A stretch of 64,000 nucleotides of DNA from Photobacterium sp. TY1-4 (lineage in GTDB: Bacteria > Pseudomonadota > Gammaproteobacteria > Enterobacterales > Vibrionaceae), in the NCBI RefSeq assembly GCF_025398175.1, contig NZ_CP099734.1:1054001-1118000 (forward strand). The letters are read 5' to 3'. The notes under the pieces were generated by a model. The model ran no database searches, was not told the origin of the DNA, and was given only the letters and a program-made list of their open reading frames with translations. This document shows positions 26,226 through 34,446 of the stretch, piece after piece. The translations under genes and the position numbers were made by a program. Each line of letters opens with the position of its first letter. Position 1 is the stretch's first letter.

Positions 26226-27102
26226 CCTCTTCATTATCGCCGGGATTTTATTGTTGGCCGGTGCCGGCCTGCTGTTGTTTGCGGCGCGCGCCCAGGCCTC
26301 TGTTGCTTCTGAAGCGCCAGAAGAGGCACAGTCTCATGAGCATGAACGACCCGTACGGTCGCGGACCGGGCAAGAGGTTGCGGTGGAGATTTGGCAACAG
26401 CTCGGTCTGAGTACCTCGGTTGGGTTGACTGTGCTGTATTTCATGCTCCAGCTAGGGCTGATCTACGTGGCGCAGCGGCTGGCCGGACTTTCCGGGATCG
26501 GCGTCAGTTGTGGGCTCGCCGTGACCGGGTTGCTGCTCATGGGCCAGCTGCGAAAAAGCCGGATTCGCCGGAGGATCATCCGTCAGCTGCCCGGTTTTAT
26601 TGAGCAATTGAACCGGCGGGTCAAAGTCGGGCTGTCGTTGAACCAGGCGCTGATCCGCACCGTGCCGACGATCGAAGCCCCGTTGCAATCTGTGGTGGAG
26701 CGGGTGATCCGTCGGGGGGAGTTGGGGACTGAGCTGTATGTGTCGTTCAGCAAAGAATCCCGGTTAACCGGCGTGAAAGAGTTTCAGCTGCTCGGCCTGG
26801 TATTTAAGGTCAACCACCAGTTTGGCGGCAGTGTCAGTCAGGCACTGGATAACCTGGTTGAGTTGCTGCAGCAAGATGATCGCAGCCAGCGTGAGCTGAA
26901 ATCTCTGACCGGGGAAACCCGGGTGACGGCCTGGGTGATGGGAGTGACGCCATCGTTGATGGCGGTGTTCATGCTGGCCAACGATCCGCACTCGCTTCAG
27001 GCGATGTGGGCGGATGAACAGGGAAAACTGGCACTGCAGCTCGCGCTGGGCTCGCAGTTGTTCGGGGTGGTGTTGCTCTGGCGGATGCTACGGGCGTTGT
27101 AA
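26212..27102 (+). CDS. tadB: Tad inner-membrane platform protein TadB
   Basis: One of two GspF-like platform proteins. An N-terminal helix (about 3-24) is followed by a central pair, a cytoplasmic T2SSF domain (about 120-245, with LPGFIEQLNRRVKVGLSLNQAL and FQLLGLVFKVNHQFGGSVSQALDNL) and C-terminal helices. ATG 26212 overlaps tadA by 14 bases and yields the usual length (296 residues); the frame upstream is only a shadow of tadA. Confidence 0.92.
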   Translation: MIVNSLFIIAGILLLAGAGLLLFAARAQASVASEAPEEAQSHEHERPVRSRTGQEVAVEIWQQLGLSTSVGLTVLYFMLQLGLIYVAQRLAGLSGIGVSCGLAVTGLLLMGQLRKSRIRRRIIRQLPGFIEQLNRRVKVGLSLNQALIRTVPTIEAPLQSVVERVIRRGELGTELYVSFSKESRLTGVKEFQLLGLVFKVNHQFGGSVSQALDNLVELLQQDDRSQRELKSLTGETRVTAWVMGVTPSLMAVFMLANDPHSLQAMWADEQGKLALQLALGSQLFGVVLLWRMLRAL

Positions 27103-27140
27103 TGCGTTGTTTTAGCTTGAGCTCTGGCAGCTTGAGTCAT

Positions 27141-27204
27141 TGTCGTTTGGGTTTTATGTCGCTTGGGTTATGTGTTGCTTGGGTTTTATGTCGTTTGAGT
27201 TATT
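27141..27204. repeat. Two tandem 32-bp repeats between tadB and tadC
   Basis: Two adjacent 32-base units (27141-27172 and 27173-27204) agree at 27 of 32 positions and share the core TTGGGTTTTATGTCG. The block is T/G-rich and non-coding. It lies in the only sizeable gap within the tad genes. Confidence 0.65.
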
Positions 27205-27252
27205 TGTAGTGATAGCAGTTGTCCCTGCAGTAAGGGGCCTCGAGAGGTTGTG

Positions 27253-28164
27253 ATGGCGATATCCATGAGTTTGTCCACGTATTGGCTTCTGGCTGGTGTT
27301 TTTCTGCTGGCCAGCGCCGTGAGTTTGATTGTGCTGTCCCTCAGAATGCAACGTGCCCGGAGTGTCGAGCAGAATCTGGCGCGAACCATGGCTCAGGTCA
27401 CCCGACGAGAAGCCATGTTCCAGCAAAGCCAGGCGATTTGGCGACAAACTAAATACCTGCGTTTCTCCTCGGTGTCAGATATTCAACTGCTGCTGCGCAA
27501 AGCCGGGTATCTCACCAATCGCGAGCAAACGTCTTGTTTGCTGAAAGTGATGCTGGTTTGGGCGGCGATGCAGGGGATCGTCATCACGGCAATGCTTGAG
27601 CGTCAGGTGGCTTCAGGGCAGGCCATGAGCCTTTTGGTGTTAAGTACCGCGGGAGGCGCCTATCTGGCTTTGCAGTGGCTGAAAAAGAAAGTGGCAGCAC
27701 GCGCTAAATTGATTGATGAAGAACTGATCATGGGGTTGCAGATGATGAAAACCCTGTGGGACGTCGGGTTGTCACTTGAGAGTATGCTTCGTGCGTATAC
27801 GGCGGAACTGAAAGAGATGACCCCGGAAATGAACAAAGAGCTGCTGCTGGCGCTGAGCAAGATTGAAGCGGGGCAGGAGCGGGCCTGGGTGTTTGCGGAA
27901 GTCGCCCGGGTCAATGAGTCCATGGGCATGCAGGATTTACTGAATATGTTCGCTCAGGTCTCTGATTCCGGCGGCAGTATGTCGGACTCGCTGGCCCAGT
28001 TCACTGTCTTGCTTCGGGATCGTCGGCGAACACAGCTGCAGGAAAAGGTCAGCAAGCTCTCGGGCCGGATGTCAATTGTCATGATGCTGTTTCTGTTCCC
28101 GCCCCTGTTTGTGGTGTTAGCCGGACCGGGCATGATGGCGCTGGGGTGGGCGCTCGGCAATTAA
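27253..28164 (+). CDS. tadC: Tad inner-membrane platform protein TadC
   Basis: The second GspF-like platform protein (303 residues), partner of TadB and TadA. It has an N-terminal helix (about 11-30), two central helices (about 97-145) and a T2SSF domain (about 155-275, with IDEELIMGLQMMKTLWDVGLSLESML and GMQDLLNMFAQVSDSGGSMSDSL). A C-terminal helix near 270-300 closes the protein. GAGAGG precedes ATG 27253; a GTG three bases earlier is in frame. Confidence 0.92.
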   Translation: MAISMSLSTYWLLAGVFLLASAVSLIVLSLRMQRARSVEQNLARTMAQVTRREAMFQQSQAIWRQTKYLRFSSVSDIQLLLRKAGYLTNREQTSCLLKVMLVWAAMQGIVITAMLERQVASGQAMSLLVLSTAGGAYLALQWLKKKVAARAKLIDEELIMGLQMMKTLWDVGLSLESMLRAYTAELKEMTPEMNKELLLALSKIEAGQERAWVFAEVARVNESMGMQDLLNMFAQVSDSGGSMSDSLAQFTVLLRDRRRTQLQEKVSKLSGRMSIVMMLFLFPPLFVVLAGPGMMALGWALGN

Positions 28165-28240
28165 ATATCATTCACAGGACAGCGCGGCAGTCATACCGGA
28201 AAACGAACAGATCAGAAGATAAGAAGACAAGGAGTGTCTG

Positions 28241-29038
28241 ATGACAGATTTCATCAATCCATGGAATCAACGGTGTCACAATCGACACCTAAGGATCGCT
28301 TGGATCGTCGTGCTGAGTATCGGGATGTTCCTGGTCCTGAGCGGGTGTTCGAGTTCTCCGTCGTCGCAGGCAGCAGCGTCGGCATCGAGCGGAGTCTGTG
28401 GCGAGTCGTTGTCTGCCGAACAAGGTGTGAAGTTGTCGCTGATCCGCCAGCAATTGCGACAGGCCCAGTATTACTCTGCTCTGGCCGAACTGGAGATGTT
28501 GCCGGAACGTTCACTCAGCACCGATTTGCTGCGAGCCTACAGCTATCGAAAACTGGGTAAGTGGTCGCTAGCGGCGGAAATTTATCATGATCTACAAACC
28601 ACGTGTCTGGCCGGGCAGGCTTATCACGGGCTCGGCTTGATTGCGGCCTATCAGGACGATCTGGATCAGGCCATGCACTGGCTGAGCCTGGCCGCGAAAG
28701 CTTCCCCGATCACGGCGGATATTCGAAATGACTTGGGATTTTTGCTGCTGATCACCGGGCAGGATGCGTTGGCGCGCGATGAATTACTGACCGCGTTGGA
28801 GCTCAATCCTGAACATCAAAATGCAGCGAAAAATTTATGGTTTGTGTTGCTGAAAAATCAACAGTATCGGATGGCTGAACAGCTTGCGAGTCGGTTTCAA
28901 TGGCAATCCGGTGAGCGACAAGAGGTTCTGAATGCGATTGCGGTATTCAGGCCGCTGTCGCTCGGCCAGTCCCCGGTTCAGGGTCAGCTTCCCGAGCCGA
29001 TGTCTGCGCGTTCGTCGACCATGGAGGTTGTGCAATGA
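28241..29038 (+). CDS. tadD: Tad-locus TPR lipoprotein TadD
   Basis: A 265-residue outer-membrane-directed lipoprotein with the lipobox VLSGC (Cys about residue 36) after an N-terminal hydrophobic stretch. Tetratricopeptide repeats follow (about 60-205, with ADIRNDLGFLLLITGQDALARDELLTALELNP). TadD-type proteins help assemble the secretin, much like other pilotins. AAGGAGTG before ATG 28241 marks the start. The leader before the hydrophobic core is long (about 18 residues). Its stop overlaps the next gene by four bases. Confidence 0.9.
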   Translation: MTDFINPWNQRCHNRHLRIAWIVVLSIGMFLVLSGCSSSPSSQAAASASSGVCGESLSAEQGVKLSLIRQQLRQAQYYSALAELEMLPERSLSTDLLRAYSYRKLGKWSLAAEIYHDLQTTCLAGQAYHGLGLIAAYQDDLDQAMHWLSLAAKASPITADIRNDLGFLLLITGQDALARDELLTALELNPEHQNAAKNLWFVLLKNQQYRMAEQLASRFQWQSGERQEVLNAIAVFRPLSLGQSPVQGQLPEPMSARSSTMEVVQ

Positions 29039-29433
29039 GAGTGCATATCGTTGAGTTGAAGCGAGTGGGGGTGGTCTTATTGGTCGCCAGTTTGTTCAGT
29101 GCGCCGGCACAGGCGCTGAAAGGCCCGCGGACGACCGCTGCACTGGCACCGCCGGCCAAACCGATTCCGATGCCGCCAAGGCAATCGACGACGGCGTATC
29201 AGTCTGCCTCTGTACCGCAGACGACCCTGAAGACCAAGGGGAGTGTGGGCTATCCCGGTAAAAAGAGTGAAACCCGGGTGTGGCTGAACCTGCAGGCGGG
29301 CGGCATGTTGGCCACAGATTATGATGACGCCTTATCGCCGGAAGCGGCGGACAAGGCCCAGCAGCGAATGCTGCAAAGTTTCAGCAACCCGATCCCGGCG
29401 AGGTTTATCGCCGATTCTCTCGGGGGAGGCTGA
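29035..29433 (+). CDS. Small exported Tad-locus protein, DUF3613-like
   Basis: A 132-residue protein with a signal peptide (ending SAPAQA, about residue 27), a Pro/Ala/Thr-rich linker and a conserved-looking C-terminus. That C-terminus contains TRVWLNLQAGG and QQRMLQSFSNPIPARF. The pattern of a TRxWLxLQ segment followed by an SF-x-PIP motif resembles DUF3613 proteins in Tad loci of other proteobacteria; this is from memory. It is coupled to tadD through an ATGA overlap. It has no known biochemical role; a periplasmic or outer-membrane accessory of the pilus is the simplest idea. Confidence 0.65.
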   Translation: MRVHIVELKRVGVVLLVASLFSAPAQALKGPRTTAALAPPAKPIPMPPRQSTTAYQSASVPQTTLKTKGSVGYPGKKSETRVWLNLQAGGMLATDYDDALSPEAADKAQQRMLQSFSNPIPARFIADSLGGG

Positions 29434-29436
29434 GTC

Positions 29437-31134
29437 ATGTGCCGGTGCTCGCATGCTGGTCGGTCTCGGCGCCAGCACGGGGCGGCGGGGATCAGCCTGA
29501 TGACTCTGACGGTGGCGATGGCGGCGTTTCTGGCCCTGGCCATCGATACCGGGCGGCTGTTTATGGAAAAACGGCGCCTGCAGCAGCAGGCGGATCTGGC
29601 CGCGTTAAGCCTGGGACGGTACGGGTGTTATATCGATGGTGCCAATGATCAGGCGGCTCTTATTGCTCGGGTGAAAGAAAACCTGGCGGCGAATGGTTTT
29701 GATCCCGATGAGAATGATTACGAGCTGACCTTCGGGACCGCTGCGATTAATGCAGAGGAAAACCAATGGGAATTTTCCGTCGATGAATTAGAGAGCCAAA
29801 CTCAAAGTGCGGCTAAGGTGAGGATCAACAAAACGGTCCCAGCCAGCCTGCTTTCAACCGGAGAGACGGTGACACTGGGAGCAGCGGCAAACGTTTTTAA
29901 ACGCACCCGGGTTGAATTTGGGGTGGGGACAACATTGGTTGATGTTAACTTGCTTGATTTGATGCTGGAGGATATTGCTGGGGTCGAGCTAACGGCGGCT
30001 TCATATCAAGCACTGGTTGATGCTCGCATTGGGTTGGGGGGGATCATTCAAGGCTTTGAGAAGGTGGCACCGCTCGAGGGTGAAGCTGTGAGTACGCAAC
30101 TCGATACGGTTATCTCGATTGATGATCTGATCTCCGTCCTGAATTTGGTTTTTGGTTTTACGTCACCTGTGACGAATGTTCTTGACCCGTTGAAAATTAG
30201 TGCCGGGGCGTTGGAATTTATGCTTTCAGATTTCCTCAAAGTTTCTGATGAGCTGGATGAGACGCAGGTGTTGGCGACGAAAGTATCTGCTTATGATTTG
30301 TTATCTGCCGCCTTACTGGCAGTTGTTCAAAGAGAAGATCAACGTGTAGGGGTCAACTCGGTGATCGCTGAATTAGGCAGTCTAGATGTCTTGTCGTTGG
30401 TGACTTTAGATGCTTCATTAAAAGTTGTCGAGCCGCCACAATTTGAATTCGGGGAATTACCTGCGGCACATGGCGGAGATCTTGTACCTACGGTAAGAAC
30501 AGCGCAAACGGAGTTGCTGGTACAAATTGAACTGTTAGGGGGAGCATGGCAGACTTTACTTAAAACGCTTGGGCTTGGGCTAATAAATATTGAACTGGAT
30601 GGAATAGGGATCCAGGTAGCTGCAGCCGAAGCTGAGACTCAGCTTCTGGATGTTACTGGTTGTAACTGGAATAACGGCGAAGCGGTTTCGTTTGAATTTG
30701 CTTCTAAACCGTCCTTGGCAACGGTAAAGATTGGCGATAAAGAGGATATTTCTCAGCCATTTGGTTTGGGCGTGAAGTTATTGCTCATTCCAATTACTCA
30801 GGTCGATATATCGGCAAATTTATCGCCAGCATCTTGTTCTGACTTTATTTCTCATAGTGGTCAATTAGATTCTGAAGCTGATTTACCTCAGCTAGTAAGT
30901 CAGGTGACGTTAGGTACGGATTGTCAGTTGTCAGGCATTCAAAGTGATGACTTGACCATATCTCCATTAGGAGGCGTGAGTGAGGTCCTGCTTGGAAGTT
31001 TAGTTGCAGATATATTGAATCCAGTGTTGCAACTGGTTATTGGCCCAGTGCTGACGAATCTTGGAATTGTGACTGGCCAAGCCGATGTTTTCGTCTCCTC
31101 GTTTGAAATCGAAGGCGGTAATTTGATGAAATAA
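29437..31134 (+). CDS. tadG: TadG-like pilus-associated protein
   Basis: A 565-residue protein with a basic N-terminus and the TadG-type segment GAAGISLMTLTVAMAAFLALAIDTGRLFMEKRRLQQQADLAAL cut here as a membrane helix (about 15-38) plus the adjoining helix with the QQQADLAAL motif. The long periplasmic remainder has no von Willebrand domain that I can recognise but contains repeated short hydrophobic LLD/VLD blocks. Base composition shifts to AT-rich from about 29900, unlike the GC-rich tad genes before it. It ends the locus and is followed by a strong hairpin. Confidence 0.8.
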   Translation: MCRCSHAGRSRRQHGAAGISLMTLTVAMAAFLALAIDTGRLFMEKRRLQQQADLAALSLGRYGCYIDGANDQAALIARVKENLAANGFDPDENDYELTFGTAAINAEENQWEFSVDELESQTQSAAKVRINKTVPASLLSTGETVTLGAAANVFKRTRVEFGVGTTLVDVNLLDLMLEDIAGVELTAASYQALVDARIGLGGIIQGFEKVAPLEGEAVSTQLDTVISIDDLISVLNLVFGFTSPVTNVLDPLKISAGALEFMLSDFLKVSDELDETQVLATKVSAYDLLSAALLAVVQREDQRVGVNSVIAELGSLDVLSLVTLDASLKVVEPPQFEFGELPAAHGGDLVPTVRTAQTELLVQIELLGGAWQTLLKTLGLGLINIELDGIGIQVAAAEAETQLLDVTGCNWNNGEAVSFEFASKPSLATVKIGDKEDISQPFGLGVKLLLIPITQVDISANLSPASCSDFISHSGQLDSEADLPQLVSQVTLGTDCQLSGIQSDDLTISPLGGVSEVLLGSLVADILNPVLQLVIGPVLTNLGIVTGQADVFVSSFEIEGGNLMK

Positions 31135-31135
31135 A

Positions 31136-31164
31136 GCGTGGCGAAAGCGCGCCTTTCGCCACGC
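31136..31164. terminator. Strong hairpin between tadG and the nitrate reductase gene
   Basis: A perfect 12-bp stem, GCGTGGCGAAAG/CTTTCGCCACGC, with a 5-base loop begins just after the tadG stop. The two genes converge here, so it can serve both, although there is no T run. Confidence 0.7.
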
Positions 31165-31195
31165 CTTAATCATGAGCAACGACTGACCACGTTTG

Positions 31196-33904
31196 TCATT
31201 GACGTGTCTCCTCCTGAACAGTCTCAATCAACAGCTGGATCTCTCCCGTACAACTGCCGCAGCCGGTGCCGGCCTGGGTGCAGGCACTCACTTCAGCCAC
31301 TGAGGTCAGTTGTTGCGCCCGGATCGCCGTACAGAGAGTATTTTTCCCAACCTGTTTACAGGCACACACTGTTTTGCCGCCCGCCAGTTTGCCTTCGAGC
31401 TGACCGGAAATCAGCGCACGTTCAATGCTGTCATCCAGCGGCTCGCTGAGCAGCGGATAGAGCCATTCTATGTCGTGTTGTCGCAGGTTGTCCGCGACCA
31501 GCACATAAGATTCCAATTGGCGTTGCGCAATCAACGCGTGTCGGTAGAGGCCGTTGGCGCTGCTGAAACTCAGCTGTCGGCCCGGATGGTTTGTAGTGTG
31601 CGTGAGCCGGGCGAACAAGGCATCCGGCTGCGCTTCACTGGCAAGGCGATAGAGGTAGCCCTGGTTGACCGTCTGACGGCTCCAGTAGGCACAGTCGTTC
31701 AACAGCTCCGGTGGTAGCGGGCGGCCGGTCAGTACAACGGCTTCACTGCTATAGGCAAGGGGCGCAACCGCGACCGGAGTAAATTTGAATTCCGGTTGGC
31801 CAGACAGCGAATCGGTTTGCGGGCCAATCAGTTGGCAGACCTTCCCGGCACTGGCGGTGGTCTGGTTCCAGTGGATCGGGACAAACACGTCACCGGCCCG
31901 AACGCTGCGACTGAGGCTCACCCGGGCGGTGACTTCGCCGTAGCGGCTGGTGATCCGGGCCAGTTGTCCGGAGGTGAGGGGGTGACAGGTCGCATCGTCA
32001 GGATGGAGCGTCACACAGGGCTCCGGCGTATGTTCGCCCAGCCGTGGGGAGAGGCCGGTCCGGGTCATGGTGTGCCATTGATCGCGGATCCGCCCTGAGT
32101 TGAGCACCAGCGGGTAGGCCAGGCTGATTTGGTTTCGCGGCGGCTGGTATTTGACCGCGATAAACTGCGCCTTGCCGGATGGTGTGGCAAACAGCCCATC
32201 GGCAAACAGGCGCTTGGAAATCGGCGTCTCCGACGTTGAGGCTGGTTGATCGAGAACCGGCCATTGCTGAGGCGCGAGTTGGTGGTACTGTTCGGACGTC
32301 AGGTTGGTCAAGCCGGACAAATTGAGTAGCCGCCGCGCCGGGCTGGCGGCTGTGGTGTTGCCTAGCGTAGTCATGCGGCTGTACTCGCGGAAAATATCGG
32401 CTTCATGGCGATAATCAAACGCGTGGCCGAATCCCATTCTTTTCGCGACCTCGCTGATGATCCACCAGTCGGGTTTGCCGTCGCCCGGCGTCGGCAGCAG
32501 GCGGCGCTGGCGGGAAATTCGTCGCTCTGAGTTGGTGACGGTGCCGGATTTTTCGCTCCAGCCTTGAGCCGGGAGCAAGACATCAGCCAGCCGGGTGGTA
32601 TCGGTGTCGGCGATGCAATCAGACACCACCACGAACGGACACTTCGCCAGTGCCCGTTGGATGGTCTCGCTATCGGGCAGGCTGACCGCCGGGTTCGTCG
32701 CCATGATCCACACCGCTTTCACGCGGCCGCTGTCGATGGCATCGAACAGGTCGATGGCCTTGAGGCCGGGTGATCGCGCCAGCGTGTCCGTCTGCCAGAA
32801 GTCACGAACCAGCTGAGCCTGGGTCTCGTTGCCAAACTCCATATGTGCCGCCAGCGTGTTGGCCAGCCCGCCGACTTCACGGCCGCCCATGGCGTTGGGC
32901 TGACCGGTGACTGAGAAAGGCCCGCAGCCGGGCTTGCCGAACCGGCCGGTCGCCAGATGGCAGTTGAGCAAACTGTTCACCTTGTCGGTACCCTGGCTGG
33001 ATTGATTCACCCCTTGCGAATAGACCGTGACCACCTTGTCGGTTTCGGCAAACCACTTGAAGAAGGTGGTGAGCTGTTGGCGGTCGATCCCGGTGATCGT
33101 CGCCAGGGTGCGAAGATCTTCGGCGTCTCGGCGGGCACTGGCCAACGCCATCTCAAAGCCTTCGGTGTGATCAGCGATAAAGGCTGGATCCAGGTGCTGA
33201 TGTTGAGCCAAGTAAGCCAGCAGCCCATTGAACAACGCCACATCACTGCCCGGTTGAAGTGCCAGGTGCAGATCGGCGATTTCACAACTGGGAGTGGCGC
33301 GGGGATCGATGACGATCACCTTCAGCTCAGGCCGCACTGTTTTTGCGGCTTTCAAGCGTTGATAAAGCACCGGGTGGCACCAGGCGAGGTTCGAGCCGGT
33401 CAGGATCACCAAATCCGCCAGCTCCAGATCCGCATAGCAGCCGGGCACGCAGTCGGCACCAAAGGCGCGCTTATGGCCGGCGACGCTGGAGGACATACAG
33501 AGCCGGGAGTTGGTGTCGATATTCCCACTGCCGATAAACCCTTTCATCAGCTTATTGGCGACGTAATAGTCTTCGGTCAGCAGCTGTCCTGAGACATAGA
33601 ACGCCACCGATTCCGGCCCGTGTTGCGCGATCGCCTCGCGGAACCGGCTGGCAACCGTATCCAGTGCCTGCGCCCAGTCACATTGTGCTCCCGCAATCGA
33701 TGGGTGCAGCAGTCGTCCCTGGTGACCGACGGTCTCGCCGAGTGCCAGACCTTTGGAGCACAGCCGACCAAAGTTGGCGGGATGGCTCTGATCGCCCCGG
33801 ATCTCCAGCGCGCCGTCGCGTGTCGGTCGGGCTTCTATGCCACAGCCCACACCACAGTAGGCGCAGGTCGTTTTCGTCCATGTATTTTGTGTTGTCGTGC
33901 TCAA
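31196..33904 (-). CDS. nasA: Assimilatory nitrate reductase, catalytic subunit
   Basis: A cytoplasmic molybdopterin enzyme (902 residues) that reduces nitrate to nitrite for nitrogen assimilation. The N-terminal 4Fe-4S cysteines are at residues 14, 17 and 21 and in GRLCSKG. The Mo-bisMGD core follows (NSRLCMSSSVAGHKRAFG, SVTGQPNAMGGREVGG). The molybdopterin dinucleotide-binding domain (about 590-710) is next, and a C-terminal BFD-type [2Fe-2S] domain ends the protein (VCACKQVG...TQAGTGCGSC). The start is a TTG at 33904 preceded by the strong site AGGAGG; no ATG fits. It is divergent from the cobA-nirBD side of the cluster. Symbol usage varies (nasA, nasC or narB) between organisms. Confidence 0.94.
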   Translation of the reverse strand: MSTTTQNTWTKTTCAYCGVGCGIEARPTRDGALEIRGDQSHPANFGRLCSKGLALGETVGHQGRLLHPSIAGAQCDWAQALDTVASRFREAIAQHGPESVAFYVSGQLLTEDYYVANKLMKGFIGSGNIDTNSRLCMSSSVAGHKRAFGADCVPGCYADLELADLVILTGSNLAWCHPVLYQRLKAAKTVRPELKVIVIDPRATPSCEIADLHLALQPGSDVALFNGLLAYLAQHQHLDPAFIADHTEGFEMALASARRDAEDLRTLATITGIDRQQLTTFFKWFAETDKVVTVYSQGVNQSSQGTDKVNSLLNCHLATGRFGKPGCGPFSVTGQPNAMGGREVGGLANTLAAHMEFGNETQAQLVRDFWQTDTLARSPGLKAIDLFDAIDSGRVKAVWIMATNPAVSLPDSETIQRALAKCPFVVVSDCIADTDTTRLADVLLPAQGWSEKSGTVTNSERRISRQRRLLPTPGDGKPDWWIISEVAKRMGFGHAFDYRHEADIFREYSRMTTLGNTTAASPARRLLNLSGLTNLTSEQYHQLAPQQWPVLDQPASTSETPISKRLFADGLFATPSGKAQFIAVKYQPPRNQISLAYPLVLNSGRIRDQWHTMTRTGLSPRLGEHTPEPCVTLHPDDATCHPLTSGQLARITSRYGEVTARVSLSRSVRAGDVFVPIHWNQTTASAGKVCQLIGPQTDSLSGQPEFKFTPVAVAPLAYSSEAVVLTGRPLPPELLNDCAYWSRQTVNQGYLYRLASEAQPDALFARLTHTTNHPGRQLSFSSANGLYRHALIAQRQLESYVLVADNLRQHDIEWLYPLLSEPLDDSIERALISGQLEGKLAGGKTVCACKQVGKNTLCTAIRAQQLTSVAEVSACTQAGTGCGSCTGEIQLLIETVQEETRQ

Positions 33905-34172
33905 TGTCTCCCTCCTGAGCCGAAAACAGCTCTCAGTGGCTCGCCGCCATCACGGTATGAATGGCAGAGAATGTGCGAATGACGGAGCAGACTTCATCCG
34001 AAGCCATTTCCCGGCGAGCAAAATGTATGTTGAGAAACAACACAGCAATAAGTAAGCCAAATCTTCGGGTGTGCGCCGTGCCACAGAAAACGCCAGGGAT
34101 CCCTGAATCCAGGATAAAAGGCTGCTGCAGGTGGCATGTCTGCCGGATAGAAGTAGTGAATTTAACTATTCA

Positions 34173-34188
34173 TACCTCTAAGGTGGTA
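34173..34188. promoter_or_regulatory. Candidate NarP/NarL 7-2-7 site
   Basis: TACCTCT-AA-GGTGGTA. The left heptamer fits the TACYYMT consensus fully; the right one, read inverted, is TACCACC with two deviations. The outer 6 bases form a perfect dyad, CATACC/GGTATG. It lies between the divergent nitrate genes. Confidence 0.5.
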
Positions 34189-34228
34189 TGCTTGGTGGTG
34201 TTTGATGTTATAAAAATGAATAAATCCG

Positions 34229-34245
34229 TGCATTATTCTGGTGTG
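34229..34245 (+). promoter_or_regulatory. Candidate NtrC-binding site
   Basis: TGCATTATTCTGGTGTG resembles the TGCAC-N7-GGTGCA enhancer motif, with TGCA and TGGTG kept at the right spacing. It sits about 150 bases before the sigma-54 promoter, the usual enhancer distance. The match is imperfect. Confidence 0.4.
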
Positions 34246-34375
34246 CTGTGCACCAAGAGAGGGAGTTGTCTTGGCTGAGCCGGATCAGGTGACACGGTGA
34301 CGAACACATGTGAATACAGGAAAATATTCTTTTTAATCAATTGCTTAATTTTATTATTGTTGGCTGTTCTATCAG

Positions 34376-34392
34376 TTGGCACTCTCCTTGCT
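34376..34392 (+). promoter_or_regulatory. Sigma-54 (RpoN) promoter upstream of cobA-nirBD
   Basis: TTGGCACTCTCCTTGCT has the invariant GG (34378-34379) and GC (34390-34391) at the required 10-base separation and matches TGGCAC-N5-TTGC throughout. Transcription would begin near 34404, about 43 bases before cobA. Confidence 0.8.
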
Positions 34393-34446
34393 CCGACAGC
34401 TTCAAATGTCTACAGCACGTACAGGGACCGTACGTAAGGATGAACG

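Larger units (their letters stand above)
33905..34446. other. Divergent control region between nitrate reductase and cobA
   Basis: No convincing gene lies in these 540 bases. They carry a NarP-like dyad (34173-34188), an NtrC-like site (34229-34245) and a sigma-54 promoter (34376-34392), listed separately. I could not find an equally good sigma-54 site pointing toward the reductase gene. Confidence 0.6.

Noticed and set aside
31310-33982. Long plus-strand frames opposite the nitrate reductase gene (up to about 210 codons)
   Set aside because: The minus-strand frame is an unmistakable 902-residue reductase; the antisense frames are composition shadows in GC-rich DNA.
33961-34278. 105-codon frame in the divergent nitrate control region
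   Set aside because: It has no recognisable domain or ribosome site and overlaps the NarP- and NtrC-like sites, so regulatory DNA is the better reading.
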